NCBI GenBank assembly: GCA_041392625.1
Contig: JAWKLR010000018.1
Location: 10,862-74,861 of the forward strand
DNA from: M3007 sp041392625
Lineage (GTDB): Bacteria > Bacteroidota > Bacteroidia > Chitinophagales > Saprospiraceae
Reading direction: 5' to 3'
Length of the DNA stretch: 64,000 nt
Shown: positions 36,022-45,806 of the stretch, in pieces
Numbering within the stretch: position 1 is the first letter of the stretch
How the letters are laid out: every line of letters starts with the position of its first letter
Made by a program: the position numbers and the translations under genes
The notes under the pieces: model-generated
What the model was told of the DNA's origin: nothing
Database searches by the model: none
What the model saw: only the letters and a program-made list of their open reading frames with translations

Positions 36022-37095
36022 TTAGGCCCAGCGAATCAGGGCGGAACCCCAGGTAAACCCACTGCCAAAGGCCGCGAGACAAACCAAATCGCCGGACTTG
36101 ATTTTTCCGGCTTCCCAGGCTTCACACAAAGCAATCGGCACAGAAGCCGCTGTGGTATTCCCAAATTTTTGGATATTGTTCCAAACCTGATCGTCGGAAA
36201 GACCCAGGCGCTTTTGCACAAACTGACTGATCCGCAGGTTGGCCTGGTGCGGGATCAGCATGTTGATATCAGAAGGCTTCAGGCCCTGATCTTCCAGGGC
36301 CTCCACAATCACTGCGGGGAATTTCTGAACGGCCATTTTAAAGACAAACTGCCCCTCCATATTGGGGTAGTACTGCCCGGTTTCCATCATCTTGGGTGTA
36401 ATGAAAATCTCGCCCGGTGTATCCGGGTCCGGATAACCGAAATCGTATTCTTCACCGAGTTTATCCAGGTGGTAGCCACCATGTGCACCGGGGTTGATGA
36501 ATGCCAATTTTTCGGCATAGGTACCGTCGGAATGCAATTTAGTTGTGAGGATCCCAACACCTTCTTCCTCTGTCGGTTGCAAAATAGCAGCACCTGCTCC
36601 GTCGCCAAAAATCACGGTCACATTTCGACCGCGCGTGGTGAAATCCAGTCCCATTGAGTGCATTTCAGAACCAACTACCAGTACATTTTTATAGGTCCCG
36701 GTACGAATAAACTGATCACCTACCGACAAGCCATACAAAAAGCCACTGCATTGGTTGCGCACATCCAAGGCGCCGGCTTCGCTGTTGGTAATGCCCAACT
36801 CACGTTGCAACAAAACACCACAGCCGGGGAAATAATAGTCCGGACTGAGAGTGGCAAAAATGATGAAGTCAATTTCCTCCGGGGAAATCCCGGCACGCTC
36901 ACAGGCAATTTTAGTGGCCTCCGCCCCCATGGTTGCGGTGGTTTCCTTGTGCTTATTTCCATACCGGCGCTCCTGGATTCCGGTCCGTTCCTGGATCCAC
37001 TCATCGGAGGTTTCCATGTACTTTGAAAGGTCATCGTTGGTTACTACACGTTCGGGAACGTAATATCCAATTCCGGCAATTTTACTTCGTAACAT
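36022..37095 (-). CDS. fabH: 3-oxoacyl-ACP synthase III (FabH)
   Basis: A 357-residue thiolase-fold enzyme that starts fatty-acid synthesis by condensing acetyl-CoA with malonyl-ACP. The catalytic triad is visible: Cys in DVRNQCSGFLYGLSV, His in IPHQANLRISQF and Asn in QKFGNTTAASVPIALCEA. It is about 30-40 residues longer than E. coli FabH because of an insert around HLDKLGEEYDFGYPDPDTP, typical of some Bacteroidota paralogues; a role in a special lipid or aryl-polyene pathway cannot be excluded, but no such cluster is nearby. Confidence 0.9.
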   Translation of the reverse strand: MLRSKIAGIGYYVPERVVTNDDLSKYMETSDEWIQERTGIQERRYGNKHKETTATMGAEATKIACERAGISPEEIDFIIFATLSPDYYFPGCGVLLQRELGITNSEAGALDVRNQCSGFLYGLSVGDQFIRTGTYKNVLVVGSEMHSMGLDFTTRGRNVTVIFGDGAGAAILQPTEEEGVGILTTKLHSDGTYAEKLAFINPGAHGGYHLDKLGEEYDFGYPDPDTPGEIFITPKMMETGQYYPNMEGQFVFKMAVQKFPAVIVEALEDQGLKPSDINMLIPHQANLRISQFVQKRLGLSDDQVWNNIQKFGNTTAASVPIALCEAWEAGKIKSGDLVCLAAFGSGFTWGSALIRWA

Positions 37096-37225
37096 ATAGT
37101 TTTATTTTAAGGCTAAACGTCTGTTTCTGGTTTTAGAGATCAACTTCTTGTTTTGAACGCAAAACAGAGTCCTCTTGTTCTTTTTTCGCGATTAGAAGCC
37201 GCTGAAAATCTAAATTTCGACAAAA

Positions 37226-38119
37226 TCAGGCTCTTTTTCTCCATAAATAACTGCTATTGACCAGCCACACCCCAAAAATGGTAATTCCCATCCCAAAAAG
37301 TGTACCCGGCGTCAGTATCTCGCCCAACAAAAGCCAACCCAGCAAAACGGCAACCACCGGGTTGATGTAGGTGTATAAGGAAGAAACGGTTGCACTTAAA
37401 TGCTTCAATGCAAACATATACAATGTAAAGGCAAGCGCCGAACCAATCAGGATGAGATAGATCATGGCAAGCCAGGCTTTTGTACTGTGGTGGATCACCC
37501 AGGTGTCGCCAGACAGCATATGGATTACAAAGCCGCCAAGCCCACCCGCTGTTACCTGCAAGCCGGAATTAAATATCGGAGAAACATCCGGATCGTTAAA
37601 TCGTTTGGCCATGACCGTTCCCATCGACCAGGTAAAGCAGGAGCCAAAACAGGCTAAAATACCCAGGCGGTAGGCCGGATTGAGAAAATCAGCCCAGCCG
37701 GATTGAAAGATTACACCCAATCCGCCGAAACCCAACAATACCCCCAGGATGGTTTGTCGGTTCACCTTTTCCCCGCCTCGCCATGCGATGTTTATCAACA
37801 CCACCACGATGGGCGTCAGGGCCCCGATGACCGCAGAAAGTCCGGAAGAAACAAACTGCATGCCCCAGGTAATAAACCCATTCCCTCCGGTGATGGTGGA
37901 GAGCCCGGTCAGGGCCTGTTTGCCCAAATAGCGCGTATTGGGCAGTCGGGCCTTGCCCCGTGCAGCAGCCCAGGCCAAAAGCAACAGGCCCGCAGCAGTT
38001 TGCCGTATTCCCACCAACAAAAACGGTGGAAAATCATGAATCACGTATTTGATGGCGGTGTAGGTGGTCCCCCAGACCACACAAATGACCGCCAGAGCGA
38101 GGTAGGCGCGGGTTTGCAT
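37226..38119 (-). CDS. EamA/DMT-family transporter
   Basis: A 297-residue inner-membrane protein with ten predicted hydrophobic spans and two EamA repeats (first 1-140, second 155-290). RAYLALAVICVVWGTTYTAIKY and PPFLLVGIRQTAAGLLLL in repeat 1, and LSATVSSLYTYINPVVAVLLGWL in repeat 2, are typical. It is predicted to export or import small metabolites; the substrate is unknown. It starts 14 bp after the alpha-amylase stop on the same strand, so the two are an operon. Confidence 0.85.
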   Translation of the reverse strand: MQTRAYLALAVICVVWGTTYTAIKYVIHDFPPFLLVGIRQTAAGLLLLAWAAARGKARLPNTRYLGKQALTGLSTITGGNGFITWGMQFVSSGLSAVIGALTPIVVVLINIAWRGGEKVNRQTILGVLLGFGGLGVIFQSGWADFLNPAYRLGILACFGSCFTWSMGTVMAKRFNDPDVSPIFNSGLQVTAGGLGGFVIHMLSGDTWVIHHSTKAWLAMIYLILIGSALAFTLYMFALKHLSATVSSLYTYINPVVAVLLGWLLLGEILTPGTLFGMGITIFGVWLVNSSYLWRKRA

Positions 38120-38133
38120 GAAGAATTAAGCCT

Positions 38134-39804
38134 TTATTCTTGACCCAATAAAACGATATCAAATGGGGAGTCGACAAGTGCAACGCCCTCTTTTACTTTT
38201 ACTTTTTTGCCTGAGTAGTAATCGTACAAAACCGTACCATCGGCAAAAATCCCGGCTGCAGGAATACGCTTTGGCCCTGGCTTCATGTCCAGCCCTGCCA
38301 GCACAATATCAGTAATCCCCCGGCCTGAATAGGTACGCATAAACACGTACGGTTCGGAAGAAATCTTTGCGTGCAAGCCAGCCCCTACTGCCGCATGCGC
38401 TCTGCGAAAACGCCCCAACTTTTGCCAATGCTCCAGCACATCCCCAATTTTCTCACCAGTGCGCTCGATGTTTGATTCCAGTTCCTTCCAGTTCATAAAC
38501 GACCGCAGGGTAGCATCGCCATTGGTGCCCGGAATATCCAGCTCGCGAGCCGTTTCATCGCCATAATAAATCTGTACAGCACCGGGGCACAACAGGAGTT
38601 TTGTTCCCGCTTCCTTGGCTCGTTTCCGTTGCTTATCAAACGGCCCGCCATCGTCGTGCGAGCTGATGTAGTTTACCACACTTTTTCCGCGCAGCGGGCC
38701 ATTCAGACTTTGGGAGTATTTGGTAAAAATATCCTCGTAACTCCGGTTGGCATCGCCTTTGAAATCGAAATTGATCAATGCATAAAAGCCATTGGAGAAA
38801 AAGTCGACTTTTTTATCGCCAAAATCAAACTGCCGGCCTGCTGCAACCGAATAATTATACACCTCGCCCACCATGTAAAACGGATTTTTGTCGAGCACTT
38901 GATCCGGGTGCTGTAATTTCCATTCTGCAAAAGCCCTTGCGGCCTCTTTTTCCAGTTCCGACCACACCGTTTCCTCCGTGTGCTTGGCGGTATCGCAGCG
39001 CAAGCCATCAATCCCGTATTTTTTGACATAATCGCACAACCATTTATAGATGTAAAAACGGGGCGCGCGGGGATATTTGGTGCGGGCAAAAAAGGCATCC
39101 AGTTCAGCCATCTCCTGTTCATAGCGGCCCTCTTGCTTCCATTTTGCTACCAACTGCGGTGGCAAATCGGTGGCCGCATTACTTTCTGTTTTTATGTCGG
39201 GCAGATTGGCTACCAGCGTACATTCTACGGTGTTTTTGTAGGTATCAAATGTGCACTTAGGTTCGGTACGCACCCAGGCATCCGGCCAGATCGGGTCCTG
39301 CTGCGTTACCGGACCGGTGTGGTTGACAATCACATCCATAATCACCCGAATTTTGTGCTTGTGTGCAGCAGCTACAAAGGCAGCCAACTCGGCTTCCGTC
39401 CCAAAATTGGGGTCCAGACTGGTCCAATCCTGCGTCCAGTACCCATGAAAGCCATAGGTTTTGCCGGTTCCTTCATCAACGGGACCGTGGTTTTGCTCAA
39501 AAAACGGAGTAAGCCAAATAGCAGAAACACCGAGTTTATCAAAATAACCGGCTTCAATTTTTTCGGTAACTCCTGCCAGGTCGCCCCCCATAAACCCGCG
39601 CAATTTTGCTGGTTCTTCAGAGCGGCCAAAGTTGAGGTCATTCTCCGGATTCCCGTTTGCGAAACGATCCGTCAGCAAGAAATAAATATTTGCATTTTCC
39701 CAAATAAAGGGTGCGTCAGAGCCAAGGGCATCACGAGAAGCCTTGCGGGGGCCATTGCAGGAAAAAAGAAAGATCAGAGCAAAAAGTATGGATTGGATAC
39801 GCAT
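38134..39804 (-). CDS. Alpha-amylase family (GH13) lipoprotein
   Basis: A 556-residue lipoprotein: signal MRIQSILFALIFLFSC with lipobox Cys at 16, so it is membrane-anchored and faces the periplasm or surface. GH13 conserved regions in order: VIMDVIVNHTG, GLRCDTAKHTEET (Asp nucleophile), FYMVGEVYNYS (Glu acid/base), NYISSHDDGGPF (Asp stabiliser). It should cleave alpha-1,4-glucans or cyclodextrins. No SusC/SusD genes are adjacent; the cotranscribed EamA transporter is not a sugar-specific partner. The long insert DTPGTNGDATLRSF is not unusual for the family. Confidence 0.9.
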   Translation of the reverse strand: MRIQSILFALIFLFSCNGPRKASRDALGSDAPFIWENANIYFLLTDRFANGNPENDLNFGRSEEPAKLRGFMGGDLAGVTEKIEAGYFDKLGVSAIWLTPFFEQNHGPVDEGTGKTYGFHGYWTQDWTSLDPNFGTEAELAAFVAAAHKHKIRVIMDVIVNHTGPVTQQDPIWPDAWVRTEPKCTFDTYKNTVECTLVANLPDIKTESNAATDLPPQLVAKWKQEGRYEQEMAELDAFFARTKYPRAPRFYIYKWLCDYVKKYGIDGLRCDTAKHTEETVWSELEKEAARAFAEWKLQHPDQVLDKNPFYMVGEVYNYSVAAGRQFDFGDKKVDFFSNGFYALINFDFKGDANRSYEDIFTKYSQSLNGPLRGKSVVNYISSHDDGGPFDKQRKRAKEAGTKLLLCPGAVQIYYGDETARELDIPGTNGDATLRSFMNWKELESNIERTGEKIGDVLEHWQKLGRFRRAHAAVGAGLHAKISSEPYVFMRTYSGRGITDIVLAGLDMKPGPKRIPAAGIFADGTVLYDYYSGKKVKVKEGVALVDSPFDIVLLGQE

Positions 39805-40173
39805 CTACATAAGTTTAAAATCAAAACAGTTGGCTTTCGGGCTGGTCCAATATCCGGCAAAATCCTGAACTTTTCCGGATTTCAAAAACCGACCTGAATT
39901 TTTGTCGCACAAATCCAGGTGAAGCCGACAAAATGGCTACCCTGCTTGCAATTTCCTGCCATTATTTCATCCACAGAGCCTGTTTTTTGCCTTGGCTAAA
40001 AATTTGATATATCCTTTTATGTATGCGTTTTCAATTCACAATTCCGGATTAAGCGGATGTCTAAAACGCAATGAATGATCAAACAGAATACAGTACCTTT
40101 AGATCACTGAAAACGAATGAATAAATTCAGGATTTAGGGACTGTCTTTATAACCCTAATTTTTATCCAATACT

Positions 40174-42828
40174 ATGACCTACGATAATTTCACAATTAAG
40201 GCCCAGGAAGCCATATTGCAGGCCCAGCAAATCGCCGCTTCGTACGAACAACAGAGCGTCGATACCGCGCATTTGCTTAAGGGCATGCTAAAAATTGACG
40301 ACTCCGTCACCGATTTTTTGTTGAAAAAAGCCGGTGTCATCCTGCCTACTTTCGAACCCGAACTGGACAAACTGGTTTGGGAGACTCCACGTGTGCAGGG
40401 AGGGAGTGAAAAACAGTTTTTGACCAACGAGGCCAACAAGGCCATCGCTGCAGCAAAAGCAACCTTGAAAGACTTCGGAGATGAGTACATTTCCGTCGAA
40501 CTGATGTTGCTGGGAATTTCAAAAGGCAACGACAAAGCGGCCAAGCTGCTTCGCAGCCACGGCGCAACCTTTGAGGTACTCAGCAGTGCCGTAAAAGAAC
40601 TTCGGAAAGGACGAAAAATTACCGACCAGACCACCGAGCACGTGTACAACGCGCTCAATAAATACGCCGTCAACCTCACCGAACAGGCTGAGACCGGCAA
40701 GTTGGATCCGGTAATTGGCCGCGACGAAGAAATCCGTCGCGTGATGCACATCCTTAGCCGTCGAAAGAAAAACAATCCCATCCTCATCGGTGATCCCGGT
40801 GTAGGTAAGACTGCCATTGTAGAAGGCATTGCCTGGCGCATTTACCGACAGGACGTGCCCGAAAACCTGCAATCAAAAAAGATTTTCTCGCTGGATATGG
40901 CTGCCCTTATTGCCGGCGCCAAATACAAAGGGGAGTTTGAAGAACGTTTGAAGGCCGTAATCAAGGAAGTGGTCGACAGCAACGAAGAGGTGATCCTTTT
41001 TATTGATGAGATTCACACCCTGGTAGGGGCTGGTGGCGGACAAGGATCCATGGACGCAGCCAACATTCTTAAACCGGCTTTGGCCCGCGGAGAATTGCGT
41101 ACCATCGGTGCTACGACCCTGGACGAATACCAAAAGTATTTTGAATCAGATAAAGCGCTTGAGCGTCGCTTCCAGTCGGTGTTTGTCGATGAGCCGAGCA
41201 TGGAAGACACCATTTCCATCCTACGCGGCTTGCGCGAACGCTATGAAAACTACCACAAGGTGCAATTGCTCGACGAGGCCGTTATCGCCGCAGCCGAACT
41301 TTCACACCGATATATCAGCGAGCGCAAACTTCCGGATAAAGCCATCGACCTCATTGATGAGGCATCGGCCAAACTTCGTCTGGAACTCAATTCGGTACCG
41401 GATGAAATCGATGAAATGGACCGGAAAGTCCGGCAACTGGAAATTGAGCGGGAAGCAATAAAACGGGAAAGCGATACCCGGAAGCTGAATGCCATGAACA
41501 AGCAAATCGAAGAACTCAATGAAAAATTGGATGCCCTTCGAAGCAAATGGCAATCAGAAAAGGAAATCGTGGAAAGCATTCAGAACGCCAAGCAAGAACT
41601 GGAGGACCTTCAGCTGCGCTACCAGCGTGCTGAGCGTGAAGGCAACCTGGAGGAAGCTTCTAAAATCAAATTTGAGGACATCCCCAAGCAGGAAGCCTTC
41701 CTGAAAGTTTCTAAGGAAAAACTGGCTGAAATTGCACCAGACAACCGAATGACCACCCAGACTGTAACCGGAAACGACATTGCAGAGGTGGTAGCACGAT
41801 GGACCGGAATTCCGGTTTCAAAAATGATGCAAAGCGAGCGGGAACGTTTGCTTCACCTGGAGGCAGAATTGCACAAGCGTGTAATCGGCCAGGACGAAGC
41901 GGTTGTTGCCGTTTCTGATGCAATCCGGAGAAACCGGGCCGGACTCAGCGATCCCGACAAGCCCATTGGATCGTTTATTTTCTGCGGTCCAACGGGGGTT
42001 GGTAAAACGGAGTTGGCCAAAGCCCTCGCAGACGTGTTGTTCGATGATGAAAAAGCCATTACGCGCATTGACATGTCGGAATACCAGGAACGCCACGCCG
42101 TGAGCCGTCTGGTGGGAGCCCCTCCCGGATATGTGGGATACGACGAAGGTGGACAATTGACGGAGGCCGTTCGCAGGCGCCCATACACCATCGTCTTGCT
42201 CGATGAAATTGAAAAGGCACACCCCGACGTATTCAACGTCCTGCTCCAGGTACTGGATGACGGGCGACTGACCGACAACAAAGGCCGGACTGCCAGTTTC
42301 AAAAACGCCATCATCATCATGACTTCCAACCTGGCAAGTGATCGGATCATGGAGGTGTTTGAAGATTACGATGAAATGCCCGACAAGCGCAAACACGAAG
42401 TGTTTGAAGCAGCAAAAGCAGAAGTTACCGATGCCTTGAAAATGGAATTGCGGCCGGAGTTTTTGAACCGGATTGATGAAACCATTGTGTTCCATCCATT
42501 GCAGAAACACCAGATGCGTCTGATTCTGGACATTATGCTGCGGGAAGTACGCGAAATGCTGGAACGCCAGGAACTCCACCTGGAGATCAGCGACGATGCA
42601 GCCAAACTCCTGACCGAGCACGGCTTCGACCCACAGTACGGAGCGCGTCCACTGCAACGCACCCTGCAACGGGAGCTGATCAATGAGTTGGCCAAACATG
42701 TACTGGCAGGAAACTATGTAAAAGACGACACCGTATTGATTGATGCCAAGGGCACCGAACTCATCTTCGGCCGGGTAGCAACCGTCAACGGAAAGGAAAT
42801 AACTACGAAAGAATTAGAAATCCAGTAG
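40174..42828 (+). CDS. clpB: ATP-dependent disaggregase ClpB
   Basis: An 884-residue hexameric Hsp100 chaperone that rescues aggregated proteins with DnaK. N-terminal Clp repeats (1-145), first AAA+ domain with Walker A LIGDPGVGKTAIVEG, the long middle coiled coil (about 410-530, rich in Lys/Glu), and second AAA+ domain with FCGPTGVGKTELAKA and the sensor/arginine segment PEFLNRIDETIVF. The middle domain and the absence of an N-terminal zinc finger separate it from ClpA/ClpC/ClpX. The 369-bp region upstream holds no gene; an 8-bp inverted pair TGCGTTTT / AAAACGCA lies at 40024-40070 and could be regulatory. Confidence 0.95.
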   Translation: MTYDNFTIKAQEAILQAQQIAASYEQQSVDTAHLLKGMLKIDDSVTDFLLKKAGVILPTFEPELDKLVWETPRVQGGSEKQFLTNEANKAIAAAKATLKDFGDEYISVELMLLGISKGNDKAAKLLRSHGATFEVLSSAVKELRKGRKITDQTTEHVYNALNKYAVNLTEQAETGKLDPVIGRDEEIRRVMHILSRRKKNNPILIGDPGVGKTAIVEGIAWRIYRQDVPENLQSKKIFSLDMAALIAGAKYKGEFEERLKAVIKEVVDSNEEVILFIDEIHTLVGAGGGQGSMDAANILKPALARGELRTIGATTLDEYQKYFESDKALERRFQSVFVDEPSMEDTISILRGLRERYENYHKVQLLDEAVIAAAELSHRYISERKLPDKAIDLIDEASAKLRLELNSVPDEIDEMDRKVRQLEIEREAIKRESDTRKLNAMNKQIEELNEKLDALRSKWQSEKEIVESIQNAKQELEDLQLRYQRAEREGNLEEASKIKFEDIPKQEAFLKVSKEKLAEIAPDNRMTTQTVTGNDIAEVVARWTGIPVSKMMQSERERLLHLEAELHKRVIGQDEAVVAVSDAIRRNRAGLSDPDKPIGSFIFCGPTGVGKTELAKALADVLFDDEKAITRIDMSEYQERHAVSRLVGAPPGYVGYDEGGQLTEAVRRRPYTIVLLDEIEKAHPDVFNVLLQVLDDGRLTDNKGRTASFKNAIIIMTSNLASDRIMEVFEDYDEMPDKRKHEVFEAAKAEVTDALKMELRPEFLNRIDETIVFHPLQKHQMRLILDIMLREVREMLERQELHLEISDDAAKLLTEHGFDPQYGARPLQRTLQRELINELAKHVLAGNYVKDDTVLIDAKGTELIFGRVATVNGKEITTKELEIQ

Positions 42829-42858
42829 TAGACGAATAATTGAGGTGAAGTTAAGTGT

Positions 42859-42890
42859 AGCCGGGCCCGCAATGCGGGCCCGGCTTTTTT
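42859..42890 (+). terminator. Intrinsic terminator after clpB
   Basis: Perfect 12-bp stem AGCCGGGCCCGC / GCGGGCCCGGCT with loop AAT, then T6. Confidence 0.92.
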
Positions 42891-43030
42891 ATTTTGCAAA
42901 CAATCTTTTTTTAAGAATTTACAAGCAAATGTCAGTGAAAACAAAATATCATACACTGAAATGTATACAAATTACAATTATATATTACATTTACTTACAC
43001 TCAACCATTTTAATTACCTAATTCTATTGT

Positions 43031-45709
43031 ATGAAGAAGATTTTACTACCCTTTCGTTTATTGCTGGTCTTACTACTGGCAGTTTTTGTAAATGGCCAAC
43101 TCCAGGCACAAAATCGTGTCTCCGGACAGGTTCTTGATTCGGATGGTTCTGCAATTATTGGAGCCTCAGTGAAAGCCACCACCGGTGAAGGCGCGCTCAC
43201 AGATGAAAATGGGAATTTTGCCTTTTCAGTTGGGAATTATCCTGCCACATTGATCATTCGGTACATCGGCTATGCAGAGCAACGCATTACTGTAAATGAT
43301 GGCAACCCGGTTTCCGTCACACTATCACAAAACCTCCAACTGGATGATGTGGTTATTGTAGGTTCTCGCTTTGCTCCACGAACAGTGATTACCTCCCCGG
43401 TTCCAATCGACAATATTCGCAGAAATGATTTGGAGGCAACCAGTCAGGTTAGTTTTGACAAACAACTGATGTATACTGTTCCCTCGTTCAACTCTACCAA
43501 CCAAACCATATCCGATGCAACCGCCCATTTTGACCCGTTTGATTTGCGTGGACTCGGGCCCAGCCGGACACTTGTGCTGATCAATGGCAAGCGGAAAAAT
43601 GCAAGTTCTCTGGTTTACATCAATGATACTCCAGGCAAAGGGGAAGTTGGTGTTGACATGAAAAGCATCCCTGCCGCTGCAATCGAGCGAGTGGAAATAC
43701 TCCGGGACGGTGCATCTGCCCAATACGGCTCCGATGCCATTGCCGGTGTGGTGAATGTCATTTTAAAAGAAGATTACGAATACACAACAGCCAATGTATT
43801 TGCCGGAATGACTACCGAAGGGGATGGCGAAACAATGGGCTATAATGTGAATACAGGATTCAAACTGGGAAACCGCGGATACATGAATATCACGCACTCC
43901 TTTATGGATCAAAAACACACCAATCGGGCAGGAAGCCCGGGCAAAGACGACTTGTTTGGTGTGGACGATGCATGGACAACTGCAAATCCACAACTTGGCA
44001 TGACCGTTGGTCAGCCCAATCTCACCAGCGGGGATGTCTTTTTTAATGGCAATGTTGAACTTGGAGGACAGGCCGAAGCATACGGCTTTGGTGGCTTCAC
44101 CTACCGCAAAGGAAGCAGTTTTGCACTGTATAGAACTCCATACTGGAGACCTACAGACTTTGGTTTGCTGACGCCTCCCGGACAAAGCTACGAAGGATTC
44201 CAGCCGCTTTTTGATACCGATATTTTCGACAACACCCTGGTGCTCGGAGTACGCGGAGAAAAAAACAACTGGCAGTACGACATCAGTTACGATCAGGGAA
44301 GCAACTCTGTGGATTACACCGTACCAAATTCCATCAACACATCCATGGGCTCCAAAAGCCCCACCACCTTTGATGTGGGCGGATATACCTTCAAGCACGA
44401 TGTAATGAACTTCGACCTTTTCCGGAAGTGGAATCAGGTTTCCCTGTCACTGGGCTCTGAAATTCGGGTTGAGAATTTCCAGGCACGTGCAGGAGACGAG
44501 GCTTCCTACCTGGATGGTTTGAGCGCTGAAAATGCCAGCAACTACCCCGATGGATATGGCCCGGCAGGCGCACAGTCTTTCCCCGGCCTTCAGCCGCAAA
44601 ATGAGGTAGATGCTGTTCGCTACAATGTTGGTGCGTATGCTGAACTGAATTATGATTTGACCGAAGACTTCCTCATCGGTGGTGCAGTGCGTACCGAGCG
44701 CTACAGCGACTTTGGAAACACAACCAACTGGAAGGCCAATGCGCGCTACAAATTCCTGGACGACAAGGTGGTTGTCCGCGGTTCCTACTCAACCGGATTC
44801 CGCGCGCCTTCCCTCCATCAGATTTACCTGAGCAACATCCAAACCCTGATTTCCGGAGGCTCCGTTTCTGAACAGGGTACGTTCAACAACGAAAGTTCTG
44901 TATTGCGCCAGCTTGGAGTCAACCGACTGAAGCAGGAAGAAGCAGTAAACTTTACAGCAGGTCTGGCTCTGCGACCAGTCACCGGCTTGTATTTGTCTAT
45001 CGACTATTACAACATCGAAGTGAACAACCGCATTGTGTATTCATCCAGCATCAGCAGTTCGGATACAAGCAGTGTGGTATATGACATCCTTGCAGCAAAC
45101 AACATTACCAGCCTTAAATTTTTCATCAATGCAGTGGACACCCGAACCAGTGGTATTGACCTGGTAGCCAATTACCAGTGGGCTGCAGGAAATGGAAAAG
45201 CCGGCATCAACCTGGCTGCTAACTTCAACCAAAACGAAATCAATGGTGCGGTTTCCACTCCGGAGGTTTTGGCCACAGCCGGAATTGACATCTTCGACCG
45301 CAAGGAGCAAAGCCGGATTCTGACTGCGCGTCCGAACGACAAGATTATTTTGGGATTGAGTTATGAAACCGAAAAATTCCGGATCAACCTGAACAATACC
45401 CGTTTCGGTGAAGTGACCTGGCAACACGTTGACAACGGCTTGAATGCATCACTTGGATTGAACGATGAAGATTTTGACCAAACGTTCAGCGCAAAAATTG
45501 TTACAGACCTGAACCTGAGCTATCAAATCACTCGCAATGTGCGATTTGGCATAGCAGCAAACAACCTGCTCAATGTTTATCCCGATGTGATTGACACAAA
45601 AGGCGACGTTGTTACCGACCTGGGAGGCCGTTTCCTCTATCCTTGGGAAGTAAACCAGTTTGGATTTAATGGTACAACCCTGATGGCCAACCTGAACTTC
45701 AGGTTCTAA
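43031..45709 (+). CDS. TonB-dependent receptor with carboxypeptidase-regulatory N-terminal domain
   Basis: An 892-residue outer-membrane transporter. Signal peptide to about residue 27, then a carboxypeptidase D regulatory-like domain (29-105, VSGQVLDSDGSAIIGASVKATTG), a TonB-box-like stretch DDVVIVGSRF, a plug domain (RGLGPSRTLVLINGKR, EILRDGASAQYGSDAIAGVVN near 125-235), and a barrel ending in ANLNFRF with a terminal Phe. No SusD lipoprotein follows, so it is a stand-alone importer, likely for a siderophore, cofactor or oligomer; the ligand is unknown. Confidence 0.93.
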   Translation: MKKILLPFRLLLVLLLAVFVNGQLQAQNRVSGQVLDSDGSAIIGASVKATTGEGALTDENGNFAFSVGNYPATLIIRYIGYAEQRITVNDGNPVSVTLSQNLQLDDVVIVGSRFAPRTVITSPVPIDNIRRNDLEATSQVSFDKQLMYTVPSFNSTNQTISDATAHFDPFDLRGLGPSRTLVLINGKRKNASSLVYINDTPGKGEVGVDMKSIPAAAIERVEILRDGASAQYGSDAIAGVVNVILKEDYEYTTANVFAGMTTEGDGETMGYNVNTGFKLGNRGYMNITHSFMDQKHTNRAGSPGKDDLFGVDDAWTTANPQLGMTVGQPNLTSGDVFFNGNVELGGQAEAYGFGGFTYRKGSSFALYRTPYWRPTDFGLLTPPGQSYEGFQPLFDTDIFDNTLVLGVRGEKNNWQYDISYDQGSNSVDYTVPNSINTSMGSKSPTTFDVGGYTFKHDVMNFDLFRKWNQVSLSLGSEIRVENFQARAGDEASYLDGLSAENASNYPDGYGPAGAQSFPGLQPQNEVDAVRYNVGAYAELNYDLTEDFLIGGAVRTERYSDFGNTTNWKANARYKFLDDKVVVRGSYSTGFRAPSLHQIYLSNIQTLISGGSVSEQGTFNNESSVLRQLGVNRLKQEEAVNFTAGLALRPVTGLYLSIDYYNIEVNNRIVYSSSISSSDTSSVVYDILAANNITSLKFFINAVDTRTSGIDLVANYQWAAGNGKAGINLAANFNQNEINGAVSTPEVLATAGIDIFDRKEQSRILTARPNDKIILGLSYETEKFRINLNNTRFGEVTWQHVDNGLNASLGLNDEDFDQTFSAKIVTDLNLSYQITRNVRFGIAANNLLNVYPDVIDTKGDVVTDLGGRFLYPWEVNQFGFNGTTLMANLNFRF

Positions 45710-45735
45710 GCCAAATATTAGTCTGATAAAAACAA

Positions 45736-45768
45736 GCGGCCTTCCAATCACCATGATTGGAAGGCCGC
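45736..45768. terminator. Bidirectional intrinsic terminator (TonB receptor / GH18)
   Basis: Perfect 15-bp stem GCGGCCTTCCAATCA / TGATTGGAAGGCCGC with a 3-base loop, then a T-run; it separates two convergent genes. Confidence 0.92.
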
Positions 45769-45806
45769 CTTTTTATTTTAAGTGGATATCTAAATTAAAT
45801 TTACAA

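Noticed and set aside
40024..40070. CIRCE-type heat-shock operator before clpB
   Set aside because: The TGCGTTTT / AAAACGCA pair is only 8 bp, with a 31-base spacer, and does not match the CIRCE sequence.
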